From: Ahaetulla prasina
Taxonomy: Eukaryota; Chordata; Lepidosauria; Squamata; Colubridae
DNA: 64,000 nucleotides
Assembly (NCBI RefSeq): GCF_028640845.1
Contig: NC_080541.1
Span: forward strand, 34,005,935 to 34,069,934
Direction of reading: 5' to 3'
How positions within the stretch are numbered: the first letter of the stretch is position 1; each line of letters opens with the position of its first letter. Both the position numbers and the translations under genes were made by a program. Below the pieces are notes generated by a model, which saw only the letters and a program-made list of their open reading frames with translations, was not told the origin of the DNA and did not search any database. Below are positions 1 to 11,200 of the stretch, piece after piece.

Positions 1-149
1 AAGGTCGTTTCAGGATGGCACAAGCTACGGAAGGCCTCGTAGTTCTTATATTTTCGTTCGCTGGTTTAATGGCGCTTTCCCCGAGAACATGGAATCATTC
101 CGAACGTTTTCCTGAGGAAATGAGTTGGATGACACTAGAAACTGAATTG
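1..149 (+). other. Possible 5' exon of RBM12B (low confidence)
   Basis: An open stretch starts with an ATG in fair context near position 15 and ends at a possible donor (gaattg/gtatgt) at 149/150. It lies upstream of RBM12B on the same strand and could be a first, untranslated exon. Its 45-codon reading begins hydrophobically, like a signal sequence, but I do not recognise it. In human, RBM12B is head-to-head with TMEM67, so TMEM67 would be expected to the left, outside the window. Nothing here matches TMEM67. Confidence 0.22.
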
Positions 150-2174
150 GTATGTAGACGTTGTACAAGATGAAGAAACTCCGGAGTCTCAGCTTGTTTC
201 ACCGGCTGATTTCCATCACGATGTGTATTTCTGATCTCATCTTAGTCAACATATCTTTGGAAAGGAATGGGTATTGATCATTGCTAGAGAGAAGACATGC
301 TTTTTCACCCCACCTGGTCTTTTTGCAATTTATTTTTCTACCAGGATTACAATCACGGAAATCATGCCTCATATTCCAGAGCTCTGCTACACTCTGCATT
401 CTCTAGGAGGAATACATCTTTGCAACTACCTTCCTGGGAAAAAAAGTTCAACCAGCCACTACTCCAGCAGTAGTCATTGAATGGATAGGAATGAATGTGC
501 CTGTTTTAACAGGAATCAATGCTTGCTTGCTCAAATTCACATACGAACTACAGAGCGTATATTTTAACTGCAAAAACATAAACCATTTCATCTGTTACTC
601 ATCCTCTGTGTGGAATTGTATAATATGAACTGGTCCATAGACTGTTGAAGGTGTTTTTCTTTTTTCTATGTGGTTAACTACAGTAATCAGTTGGTTTTTA
701 GAAGGTGTTTTAAAGCTTACTAACGGTATCGTTGTATCTGCTCAGAAATAAGTTGTGCTGAATTACTGAATTCCTTGTTTGATATGTTTTTTCTCCTCTT
801 GTTACGAGATTTTTGGTTTACTTGACAATCAGGAATTGAAATTTTAATAATTGTTAATTTTACTTCGGTTGGGATTGCTGAAGGCTTTTTCATTGCTTTT
901 TCATAGACCTCTTGGAAATAAAGGACAGGATATAATGCTATCAATCTTTCTTTGTTGAATCTAGTTGTTTATTATTCATTTGTGTTCAGGGGAAAAACTG
1001 AGCTACCCAATACTGTTAGTACTGGTTGTAGTTGGCTAGCTAGCATTGCATGGAAGCTATAAATTGTTGATGTAAGCTTTTTGAACAAGTTATTCATGTC
1101 CCTAGATTAGTTGCCATTGTTTTCAGTGAAATGTAGAAACTACTTATGGATTGGACCTTACAAAGTATGTAAGGTCTTTAAAAGGAAAGATGGATGTGTC
1201 ATACTTTTGTAGGATGTGGAGAAAGTTTGGTTCTAAGCTTAATGACATATGAATGTTTAGTATATTTCATAATTGTTTACAGTCTTAAAACTTTTTTGTA
1301 CATCAGGTATCTGATTTGGGTTCTGGTATTCTGGAAATATGAACATATTTCCTTCCATATATTTGATATTGTAATAGGTTTTTGATACTGAAACTGCAGT
1401 ACTGTGTACATTTGTAAGTGGACTTTGATAAGTTTAGTGGGACCTTACTTCTCTAAGATTATATAGGTTTGAACTGTACTTTTTATGTTATTTCCTTTTT
1501 TGCGAACTTGTGCAATATGGATATTAAAATGCTGTATAAATCTATTTCTGCATATAGTCATTACACATACACTTCTACCTTTGCAAGGTATGGTACTTAT
1601 CTTCTAAATTCAAAGTTATTCCAACATACTGGATTTCTCTGGATTATATTGGCACAGCAAGCATTATGGGGAAATTGGTATATCATCAATATGCTTTCCT
1701 GGAATTTCTGAAGTTGTGCATGTTTCATTAATTTGGTCACTTATTCAATTTTTGATGAACATTCTGCTATATTTTTTTAAAAGAAAAAGCATGTTAGAAG
1801 AACTGGACACTTACCTTTTAATGTGGAACTTTCAAGGACTGAGGACATTGAGGAAAATGATACTTTTAATCAGATTTTTTTTACCTATATCAAAATTTTG
1901 AAGATCAATCTAATATCACTGTTGCTGACATCAGTTTAAGTAGAGAGTATAATGAACCTCTCTCAAAACATGTGTAAACAAGATATACAATTGAAATTCA
2001 CAAATCCTGTTTTTTTTTGGTATGTCTCTGGAATAGGAAAGGAACGGAACCACTTATTTTTTATTTCTTACTGGGTTGTTAATGTTCACCATGGTTCTGG
2101 ATATCCCACTGAATGTGGCTTAAAATGTAAATCTGCTTCTTGGCCATTAATTTTGTTTCATTTTCTTTCCACAG
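150..2174 (+). other. AT-rich upstream/intronic DNA of RBM12B
   Basis: This stretch of about 2 kb is AT-rich and holds only short open frames with no recognisable protein. I see no clear transposon ends. It is probably the first intron or 5' flank of RBM12B. Confidence 0.35.
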
Positions 2175-2215
2175 TTGATTTCACAGCCTTTATCAGGCCT
2201 TCCAAGAAGAACCAG
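2175..2215 (+). other. RBM12B: Noncoding 5' exon of RBM12B (predicted)
   Basis: A 41-bp segment lies between a strong acceptor (pyrimidine run ending ttccacag, at 2174) and a consensus donor (ccag/gtaagc, at 2216). It is 550 bp upstream of the coding exon, whose own acceptor is at 2761-2763. RBM12B genes in vertebrates carry the whole reading frame in the last exon behind untranslated exons, which fits. The exon call rests on splice sites only. Confidence 0.45.
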
Positions 2216-2791
2216 GTAAGCTTCTGAAAGCTTGATATTTGTTTTGTCAGATTTGATGGCTTTTTTTCCAAGCTGATGACTGCAAAGGAAGATGTGCAGT
2301 TGGCTGTGTAATCATAGGAAAGAATAAACATGGAGAAAAAGTTACTGAATTTACTTCTTTATGAGATGAGCCGGCCTGACAGAAAATGCTTAAACTTTAT
2401 TATTGCTTGGAAGTGATATGACATCTTTTTGATCAAAGTTATTCAGGATATCAGATAATGGAAAACAAGATGTTCTTTCACTGGATTTTATAAGATGCTG
2501 TGAAAGCTTTGATAGCTTTCATCATAGATTTTATGAATGACATTGGTGCTTTTATGATTGAGATTATTATTGGGAACTGTACACTTATTTCAGACTGGCC
2601 AGTGTTTATAAACATTCAGATTAAATTAGGTTGTATGATTTGAAATGTAGGCATTATTCTTTCAATAACGTCAGGATTTTTGTTTTGTTTTAAGTGGTGT
2701 AGTGTAGGCCTAGCATTCTTCCAGTATACTAAAGGCTTGTTATGTATGCCTTTTTGTCCACAGGTGATTATTGCTGTGGGTTGAGCTCAAA

Positions 2792-5125
2792 ATGGCTGTA
2801 GTCATCCGTTTACAGGGACTTCCTCTTGTTGCGGGTTCTGCAGATATTCGTCGTTTCTTCTCAGGATTGAATATTCCTGATGGAGGTGTACATATTATTG
2901 GAGGAGAAAAGGGGGAAGCTTTTATTATATTTGCAACAGATGAAGATGCCAGACAAGCAATGAGCTATTCAGGAGGATTTATCAAGGATTCACGTATACA
3001 GTTCTTTCTTAGTAGCAAGACAGAAATGCAGAGCATAATAGAAATTAATAGGAAAAGATTTGATCGTGGTGGAAGAGGAGGAGGTCATAGGCGGACAGGT
3101 CCTAAGAATTCTGGAACACCTGATGTTGGAAACGTTTCAAATATAGTTCAAGTCATTAAAAAGGGAATTGGTAAATCTAGCCATGATTCCAGAGTTCCTT
3201 TGGAGGATGAATTTCATTCTAGTGGCTCTCGAAACAGTAATATAAATTTTTCAAAATCAAATTTTAACCAGCCTAGGAAAGAAGCATCTAAATCTGATAG
3301 GTTATATTTATTCATACGTGGTATGCCTTATTCTTCAACAGAAGATGATGTGTTCAATTTCTTTTCTGGATTACAAGTGGAGAAGATACTTATGTTAAAA
3401 GCCAATGGTCGAATCAATGGAGATGGTTTGGTCAAATTTGCTACATTAAGTGATGCCATGAAAGGACTGCAACGGGATAGGAATTATATGGGTTCACGGT
3501 TTATAGAAGTACGTCCCTCCAGTGAAGGAACATGGATTAAGTATGGTGGTAGAATAGAAGAGGAGATAGATAATTCTTTCCACTTTCAACATAATTTAAA
3601 TAAAGGACAATATTTTTCAAACACAGAGCATCCAAAAAAAGAGCCAAGCTATTTGTCTTCAAGGAAACGTACCCGATCCAGAACTCCACCACGAACTCCA
3701 CCACGTAGAGTAGTATCACAGGTTAATTCAAGGTCTCCTTCATGGAGGATTACGGAAGGAGGTTATTCAAAATCTCCTTCACAAATGGGTATGGCACATG
3801 CCTTTTCAAGATCTCCTCACAGGGATATGGCACACACTGGCTCAAGATCTCCTCCACGGAGGGTCACAGCACGCAATGGTTCAAAGTCACCACCACGGAG
3901 GGTCATGGAACCTATGCATTCACATTCTCCAAGGAGGATCACAGCAAGTACCCATTCAAGGTCTCCAAGGAGGGTTAAAACCCACTCTCATTCACCTTTC
4001 TCTGCTCCAAGCCAGTCCCATTCACCTCAGAGCAAGGAATATTACATATATCTTAAAAATCTTTCTGCTGCTGTTAAAAAGAAGGATTTGCGGGTGTTCT
4101 TTGAGGAGATAAGTTTAATGAACAAGGACATTATTTTTCTAAAAGCTCATTATAAGGCAAGAAACAAAGATGCGATTATTACACTCAGATCAGAAGAAGC
4201 ATATAGAGCATCACTGACTTATCACAAGCTTGAACTTTTTGGACGACAAGTTTACATTTTCCCTGTTTCCAAAAGAAGAGTGCAAGAAGCAATTGGGTCT
4301 TCTGAAGTTAAAAGATCACCAGAAGGACATCGCCATGTAAAGGATAAAAATAATCAAGATGGCTACCCTGGCTCAAAGACATGTGTGTATGTAAGAAATT
4401 TTCCATTTGATGTGACAAATGTTGAAGTACAAAAATTCTTTGCAGGATTTAACATTGATGACAATGACATTTATTTGCTTTATGATGACAAAGGAGTTGG
4501 ACTGGGAGAAGCACTAGTTAAATTCAGGACAGAAAATCAGGCCCGAAAAGCTGAAAGCTTAAATCGCCGATGCTTTTTGGGGACAGAGGTACTCTTAAGA
4601 TGTATACCCGAGGAGCAAATGCAAGAGTTTGGTATAAATATTTCATCAGCATCTAATGAAAAGATGCAAGGGTTTCACCATAGTCATGAAAGAGATGAAA
4701 ACTTTTACTCTGTTGATTCACAAGGACCCTCTGTGCAGGAAGGTGACTATAGAAGCCTGTCTGATGATTTTATCTGCTCATCTGATAGAGGTCCTCCCCA
4801 ATTTAAAGAATTTGGTGATGATATTCCTGGAAATTTTTCTGATAGGCGCTTTGCGCCCGATTCTAACTTTGGTGGTGGCTCAGATTCTGTAACATTGATC
4901 AAATTAAAAAATATACCATTTCGAGCTTCTCCTAATGAAATTCTGGATTTTTTCCATGGCTATAAAATTATACCAGAATCTCTTTCTGTTCAGCACAATG
5001 AATATGGAATGTTTTCTGGTGAAGCAATCATTGCTCTAATAAATTACAAAGAGGCAGAGGCTGCTATTAATGAACTGAACGATAGGCCAATTGGCCAGCG
5101 CAAAGTTAGATTAACCTTGGTATAG
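2792..5125 (+). CDS. RBM12B: RNA-binding motif protein 12B (single coding exon)
   Basis: This is an uninterrupted 777-residue frame beginning MAVVIRLQGLP, close to the N-terminus of vertebrate RBM12B. The start is the ATG at 2792. The frame stays open a few codons further 5', but there is no ATG there, and a splice acceptor (tgtccacag) ends at 2763. Five RRM-like domains can be read. RRM1 is at about residues 1-85 and RRM2 at about 167-245 (YLFIRGMPY as RNP2). RRM3 is at about 415-491 (YYIYLKNL), RRM4 at about 528-609 (CVYVRNFPF) and RRM5 at about 697-777 (VTLIKLKNIPF, GEAIIAL as RNP1). Residues ~288-398 form an Arg/Ser repeat (SRSPPRR, SHSPRR), suggesting a nuclear RNA-processing role and SR-type phosphorylation. 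The specific RNA targets of this family are not well defined. It is shorter than the human protein (about 1000 residues), mostly between the domains. It is convergent with CIBAR1, as on human 8q22.1. Confidence 0.96.
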   Translation: MAVVIRLQGLPLVAGSADIRRFFSGLNIPDGGVHIIGGEKGEAFIIFATDEDARQAMSYSGGFIKDSRIQFFLSSKTEMQSIIEINRKRFDRGGRGGGHRRTGPKNSGTPDVGNVSNIVQVIKKGIGKSSHDSRVPLEDEFHSSGSRNSNINFSKSNFNQPRKEASKSDRLYLFIRGMPYSSTEDDVFNFFSGLQVEKILMLKANGRINGDGLVKFATLSDAMKGLQRDRNYMGSRFIEVRPSSEGTWIKYGGRIEEEIDNSFHFQHNLNKGQYFSNTEHPKKEPSYLSSRKRTRSRTPPRTPPRRVVSQVNSRSPSWRITEGGYSKSPSQMGMAHAFSRSPHRDMAHTGSRSPPRRVTARNGSKSPPRRVMEPMHSHSPRRITASTHSRSPRRVKTHSHSPFSAPSQSHSPQSKEYYIYLKNLSAAVKKKDLRVFFEEISLMNKDIIFLKAHYKARNKDAIITLRSEEAYRASLTYHKLELFGRQVYIFPVSKRRVQEAIGSSEVKRSPEGHRHVKDKNNQDGYPGSKTCVYVRNFPFDVTNVEVQKFFAGFNIDDNDIYLLYDDKGVGLGEALVKFRTENQARKAESLNRRCFLGTEVLLRCIPEEQMQEFGINISSASNEKMQGFHHSHERDENFYSVDSQGPSVQEGDYRSLSDDFICSSDRGPPQFKEFGDDIPGNFSDRRFAPDSNFGGGSDSVTLIKLKNIPFRASPNEILDFFHGYKIIPESLSVQHNEYGMFSGEAIIALINYKEAEAAINELNDRPIGQRKVRLTLV
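3655..3990 (+). repeat. Degenerate tandem repeat coding the RBM12B SR region
   Basis: Units of roughly 50-57 bp each encode a motif like SRSPPRRVT or SHSPRRIT. The unit is imperfect but visible in all three forward frames, so the repeat exists at DNA level and not only at protein level. It lies between RRM2 and RRM3 and keeps the reading frame. Confidence 0.7.
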
Positions 5126-5832
5126 ATGAAAATGAGGTAGAATAAATATACAGTATTATTTCATTATAATTCACAATTTTTTACTTGGAAAATGAAGAAA
5201 CCCCAAAAGGTTAAGCATAAAGCATTGCGTTTAATTTTTAAATTGCAGCAATTTTAATTAATTTTTTTAAAATAATGGCTCAACCTCATAGTTCTGCCAA
5301 GTTATCTTTAAAATATGCATAGCTGAATTATGAAACTTGACTTGTATTTCATCCCTCTGCTGCATGTATATTTGCAGTTTATCTAAATATGGTTTGATGT
5401 AAAACATTGTATTTTCAGAATTGTTCAAAAGCATAGGTTGTGTCATCCTTGTATATATTAACTTAAACCCATAGGATTCTTGTCCATTGTTAATTCTCAG
5501 TGATAGCTTGAATGGTTTTGTTATTGTCAGCTCAGCCTTTCTTTTAAAATAAAAGTACATGCACTGAAATATGTGGATGGGTCATTGATGCATTGCTTAT
5601 TCATAGCAGTAATATCTTACAATTCTAATGTTTTATATTGGGCATATGTGAACATAGGTAATGATTTTATAAAGTTTTATAGGAGCAGGTACAATTTTAA
5701 AATATTGCATAATATTGTCTAAAGAATGCAACTTACTGTGATATCTGTATACCCCTACAATTTTGTTTCATGTTTAGATTTTCTATTAATTTGGCAATAG
5801 TATTATCCTTGGGTAGCATACACTGTATAGTA
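5126..5832 (+). other. RBM12B: RBM12B 3' UTR
   Basis: AT-rich sequence follows the TAG at 5123-5125. Candidate polyadenylation signals AATAAA are at 5141-5146 (very close to the stop) and 5548-5553. The second, followed by a T/G-rich stretch, is the more plausible main site. Confidence 0.55.
5548..5553 (+). terminator. Candidate poly(A) signal of RBM12B
   Basis: AATAAA is followed within 40 bases by T/G-rich sequence (atatgtggatgggtcattg). An alternative AATAAA is at 5141-5146. Confidence 0.4.
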
Positions 5833-6126
5833 CAGTGATGGCGAACCTTTTTGGGACCAAGTGTCGAAAAGGTTGCATTGAAATGGGGCCACGCTCTGGA
5901 AAAGCCAAACTTCTGGGTTCTAGCGCACATGTGCACCTGACCATCAGCTGGCCGGCACGCATGGGCACCCCAGTTTTTGGTATTGCCATACGCATGAACA
6001 ACAGCTGAAGGTCATGTGTGCATGTGTGTCAGAAAACCCAAAGACAAACAGGCAAGGCTATGTGTGCCGAGCGACATGGCTTCGCATGCCACTTTAGGCA
6101 CGTGTGCCTTATGTTTACCATCATGG
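5833..6126 (+). mobile_element. hAT-type MITE with 8-bp target duplication
   Basis: The left end reads cagtgatggcgaacct and the right end, reverse complemented, reads ccatgatggtaaacat, giving imperfect terminal inverted repeats. The flanks gtatagta (5825-5832) and atatagta (6127-6134) match at 7 of 8 bases, the target duplication size of hAT transposons. No transposase frame is present. The same end family is seen at 23077-23723. Confidence 0.7.
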
Positions 6127-6134
6127 ATATAGTA

Positions 6135-7334
6135 CATAACACTATATATTTAACACATTCTTTTAAGTATCGTGGTAGGGAGAAAAAGGAAACGACATCT
6201 GAAAAGTATCCAGTATTTAAAACAACTCCAGAAACATTTTGAAGTTGATCTATGTGCATTGTAAAGGCATTTTTTCTTATCTTGGGTACTTGCAGCTGCA
6301 GCATCATTTTAACATTACTTTGGCTTTGTATACATTATGCAAGACTTTCCCAACTATCTTCCAAATGTATTAAACTACAATCTTCATCAAATTTAGTCAA
6401 CTACTTTGCTTGGAAATTAAACAATCTGGAGGGTATTAATCAGATTGTGAAAGGCAATGTTGAACACTTATATATGGGATGTCAGGATGACACTCAACCT
6501 ATCTTATTTCATATACCACATTTCTTCTGAGTAATTATGTTTTTCTCTTAAAGATAGTGTTTGACATGCATAAAAGTGAGTCAACATATCTTTGCAGTAT
6601 TTATTACTCTAATTAGCTGAGCCAGGGAAATGTTTTTCAAGTATGATTAGTTAAGAAAACTGCTTTTTTTCAGCATGGATACGCAGTTTGTCATACATTG
6701 ATTTGCAAGCGTATTCCAGGATAATAATCTTAGCACTATTGTACAGTGTAAATTGATCTTAAGTTACTGCGGTAAAGAGATTATGGTTCAGTTTTAGGTT
6801 TTTGCACATTTGCATTTTAATTAAAGTTGATGGAAGTTAAAGGCTTATTCTCTTTGGTTTTAAACTTAGCGTTTTGTACAGTTTAAAAACATCGTGCTAT
6901 GGGCTTTAGTTTCAGAATCACTAAGACAGGATATAAATATTTAATGTTTTTAAAGCATTTTTTATTTTTAAAATATATAATAGCCTACAATTAAATAGAA
7001 TGGATTAGAATATCGCTAATACATAATAAATGTGTGAATTCTAATTATAAAATGAGAAAAAAATTAAATACAATTTTTCTTCTAAAGTCATGTGAATTTT
7101 GACTAAAAACTTAAAAGCTATACTATAAAATGCTGAAAGGTAAACCATTTAATACTGACTCACACTTTTGTTGCAAATATGATTATTCAGTTAAACACCA
7201 AAGACTAGATTCTGGGGAAGAATTTGGCTAAGGATGGGCAGAGAAAATTATATTCAGGCTTCACTGACAGTTTTCCAGTTATACCGCATGCTGGAAGATA
7301 GGGCTGGAAATAATTAACGCTCAAGATCCTTCTG
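6135..7334. other. AT-rich intergenic DNA between RBM12B and CIBAR1
   Basis: Only short frames, no splice-bounded open segment and no clear transposon ends. It may include an extended RBM12B 3' UTR. Nothing specific seen. Confidence 0.4.
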
Positions 7335-7700
7335 ATATAACTTGTTTTCAACTTACAACCATTTGTTTAGTGACCAAGGTTATAATGGCACTGAAAAGTG
7401 ACATGACTAGTTTTCACTCTTACAACCACTACAGCATCCCAATGGACACATGGTAACTTGGTGTGGAGTTGACAGTTACACTGACCCGGGATAATGTGAT
7501 CACCATTTATAACCTTTCCAACCAGCTCTCAACAGTCAATGGAGGAAGCCAGATTCGCTTAATGACTGCATGCTTCACTTAACAACTGCAGTGATTCACT
7601 TAACTGTGGGGGAAAAAATAAAATGAGACAAGTCAATTGTCTTGTTTATCAACAGAATTTTGGGCTCAATTGTAGTTGTAAGCTGAGAACTACCTGTACA
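7335..7700 (+). mobile_element. Tc1/mariner-like MITE copy (imperfect left end)
   Basis: It contains the recurrent phrases of a squamate repeat seen four times in this window: cttacaaccattt, agtgaccaaggttataa, aacaactgcagtgattcac, and the right end gagaactacctgtaca. The better copy at 13974-14335 shows TA-bounded ends. The left end here is not well preserved. Confidence 0.55.
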
Positions 7701-7797
7701 TTTTTTAGAATTATAGCATTGTATACAGGCCAAAGCAAATTTAGATGTTTTGACTGGATGGATTCTATAATACATCAAAGGAATTTATAAAAGTAAT

Positions 7798-7803
7798 TTT
7801 ATT
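7798..7803 (-). terminator. Candidate poly(A) signal of CIBAR1
   Basis: On the minus strand AATAAA lies about 320 bases after the CIBAR1 stop codon. It is the first canonical signal I noticed downstream; the actual cleavage site is not visible. Confidence 0.4.
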
Positions 7804-7809
7804 TGGTTA

Positions 7810-8122
7810 CAAGGGGATGACTGCTTATATTGTTTAATAAATATGAACATATACCTCATTCCCTGTCTTAGTAGATAATCAATGGGAATATCTGTTTTGA
7901 AAAGCAAAGAAACCAGGAAACTTGGTGAATCCTTTCAGGTGATTTTTTAAAAAATATCTCAATTTTAGCAACTTTTTGTATATATTATACTATTAAGAGA
8001 TCATAAGGTGGTCAAAAAATGCATTTTTTTGCAGTAATTTTAATGGCTGTCCTTATAATGTCTTAACATGAAATGTAAATACAATTAGTATTTTTAATCT
8101 GAGGAATGCTTTGTGGCAAAAG
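7810..8122 (-). other. CIBAR1: CIBAR1 3' UTR
   Basis: AT-rich sequence downstream of the stop codon on the minus strand, ending near the candidate poly(A) signal at 7798-7803. Confidence 0.45.
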
Positions 8123-8215
8123 CTATCTTTCCTCCTTAGTGGTTTCTGATTCTTCATCTTCCTCCTCTTCTTCTTCCTCTGCCTCTTCCTCCTTAAGGCG
8201 ATTCCTAGCAATCTG
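8123..8215 (-). CDS. CIBAR1: CIBAR1 terminal coding exon 9
   Basis: 93 bp including the TAG stop (8123-8125), acceptor tttggcag/CAGATT. It encodes QIARNRLK followed by an acidic Glu-rich tail ending KEER. The acidic tail matches the acidic C-terminus of the human protein in character but not in exact sequence. Confidence 0.9.
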   Translation of the reverse strand, partial: QIARNRLKEEEAEEEEEEEDEESETTKEER

Positions 8216-11200
8216 CTGCCAAAGAACACAAGCTGTTTGAGAACAACTGAAAAGCATTCATTAGAGAAAGAAAAACATTTTTGTAAAGTATTCTTTTGTA
8301 TGTAAGGATTCATTGTTGACAGACTATCCTACACATCAACTATCTTTCTGAATTATATTTAATGGCTTACAAATGTAAGTATTGTCAGCCAGATTTTCCA
8401 AATTAAACAAATACATGTAAGATGCAAAAATAAATTAGTGCATGTTTTTAAATTTAAAAATCTGTTTTTAGTCCAAAACGTTCTATTTTACACACAGCTA
8501 TATTACAAATGCTAGCCTCAATATTTGAAAATGGTACTAAAAAGCCCTTTAAAACAAGTTCCACTATTATCCCTAATAAGGTTTTCATAAATGATTTATA
8601 CATCTGAATATGTGTAATATTTCATAAATGATTTATACAACTGAATGTATGTATTCGCTGTTAGAAATAAAAGGTTTTATAAATTCATTTTTAACTTTAC
8701 TGAATTGGCAAGTAAAGCAGGCATTCAAACAATTTGATATCAAATAGATTTATAGTTAGAGATGATAATTATTTGGAAAGATTATATTAAAAGATTTGTA
8801 GCACTTAGTAACAAAAACATTCAAAATCTTTTTTTTACCTGAACTATTCCAGTACAAGTTCTGGAAGAACCAGTTCTCTGAAGGGGAGATTTAGAATTTG
8901 CACGAACAATATCCAAACGGGTTTGATGTTCTGGTGGATAAAGTGAACTCCGAAATACCTGTTAATAAAACTTAAATGTTGATAGTGAGATTTGGAATGC
9001 ATGCAGCAATTCTGAGGCACAGTATTTCTCAGGAAGTTATGATTACCTAAGTACTACGCTGATTTAAGTGATATAAACATCACTTCAACGCATAATTTCT
9101 TGGATACTCCCAGTATTTTAATTTTAATATGACCAGACTGGTGTAAATCAAAGTAGTAAAGATTCTAGATGTACTGTAAATAGCTTCAAAAAGAGGAAGC
9201 TAAATAATACCAGCTCCTCATCTCTTCTGAAAATGCAAATGTTTCCAGAGATGAACATCAATCCAAAATCTGAATATTGGTTAGTATGTGCATGTCAAGC
9301 AGGAGAGTTTGTGTGACTGAAGTTTCCTTTATCTCTTCAGTACTGAAGAGAAAAACTAGAAACCTATTTTTTGAAAGTCATTTCGTTTTAAATTATTAAA
9401 AAGAGTTAAAGAAGTTTTGGCTGAATTTATGTTGCCTATGTCTGGCTTGTTATATCCCAAATTCTAGATGCAGAAGAATTTCTGCAAATTAGGTTAAATA
9501 GGCTTATTTACTTGCCTTCCATGTTGCAAAAAAACTTATTTTTTTGCAACACCTGGCTAATACTTAAATTGGCAAAAATTATTTCAACACTTTCCTTCTC
9601 ATACAATTTAGGGGGGCACATTTACACTTTTAAAAAGTTGAAATTAGGAAGACAGAGTAAGTATAAATCTATTGCTTCCTATCACCAAATCTATTTATTT
9701 GATAAAATAGATTTAATAAATTGCATCTCTGTTTACGGACAGAAATGAGCAAGAATGGAAAACCTTCCTGTTGCTTATTCAATCTAATACTTTGTCTGCT
9801 TTAAAATATGTAGACCATAATTATTCCTTGAGGTTTTTGTTTATGTTGAATAGAAGCATATACATTTTTAAATATATTCAATTATCTAATAAAATGTTTA
9901 AACACTAAATTATTTTGCAACAGCTAACTTTTAAAACTAATACATTACAAAACCAACAGACTACAACTTTACCAAAGATGCATTTGGTTCTTACCTCTAA
10001 ATCTTCATTCTCATCAATATTTTGTATATTTTGAAATGCAGCAGTATAAATTTCTAAGGCTTTTCCATGAAATAACATTTCAATTGTAATGAATTCTGAA
10101 AGTATGTTCTAAAAATAAAGGGTAGAATATTATATATACATTTATCTATCTTGATTTATGACAGTTGTGGCAATAATTGACCCATCATCAAAATTAGAAA
10201 ACTTCACTATGCTTGGAAAAAAAATGAATGTTCAATTTACAGTTTGTAACAGTCTTTGTATAATTGGTGCTTTTTGTACAGGCTGACTAGTATCTGTCTA
10301 AAAGAAATCAGTGCAGCCACAACTTATTCTTGAACACTTGACTAGAATACTTGTTCTTTCCTGACTTCAACTGGGAAGTTCTTCCACATTTCGTTTGAAG
10401 GTTTCTTATGTAAAATGTAACAGCATGAACCATCTGAGCATTATTTTTTTCCATTTATCGTAGTATCTGGCTCAGTGTTAAGTACTGAGTTCCGATTTCA
10501 TTTATTTACTAAAGGAACTGCTTGCTCCTTAGAATTAATACATTTTAATGTTAATCTATTCAAATACTAATTGCACTGATTCTGTAATTTTAGTATCAAA
10601 TTCAGTAATAAATCTGAGCAGTGTTTTTCTTCACTATAAATGAGGTATTTTAACAGAAGCAGCAATTTGTTGGGGCTAAACTGACATGCACTATGATTGT
10701 TTAAAAACTGCCAGTTTTAATTATTTAGTGAACGTAATTTGAATTCTGTTACTAAACTTGAACATGCCAATTTTAAAAATAAACCAGGAATTATATCCTT
10801 TCTAGGGTCCTCACATGGAGGCTAACCAACTTGGCTCACTCATTTGCAAGTTCATTAAATGTGTTGAGAGATTTGTTCCCATTTCAGAAACAGTCTGCAA
10901 ACCCCACTATCTATATTGCTTTGTTCCAGAATTACATACTTACCTTAATATCTTTTATTTTTTGTTTTTCAAAATTATCAATTGTTTCCTCCAACTGCCG
11001 ACTTGTTCTAGTTGCATCCAGAGAGGCTCTCTGTAATTCACTTTCAGCCTTCAAAATAAAATGATTTTTTCCTACAACAGATGTTTTCCAATGTTCTATT
11101 CTAAAAAATATTAGATAAACTGCCTGAGAAAGCATACTGCTGTATCTATAGCCCCTAGATAGGATACTCTAAATAAATTATGTATTTTCCACAATTTGGA

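Noticed and set aside
1..149. First exon of TMEM67, the expected neighbour of RBM12B
   Set aside because: The reading does not resemble TMEM67, and TMEM67 should run on the opposite strand, outside the window.
2771..2791. An N-terminal extension of RBM12B beginning at 2771
   Set aside because: The codon there is TTG, not ATG. The conserved N-terminus MAVVIRL starts at 2792, and the splice acceptor ends at 2763.
3742..4112. Alternative-frame open segments inside RBM12B with repeated peptides
   Set aside because: They are shadows of the tandem repeat in the SR-coding region; the main frame is uninterrupted and conserved.
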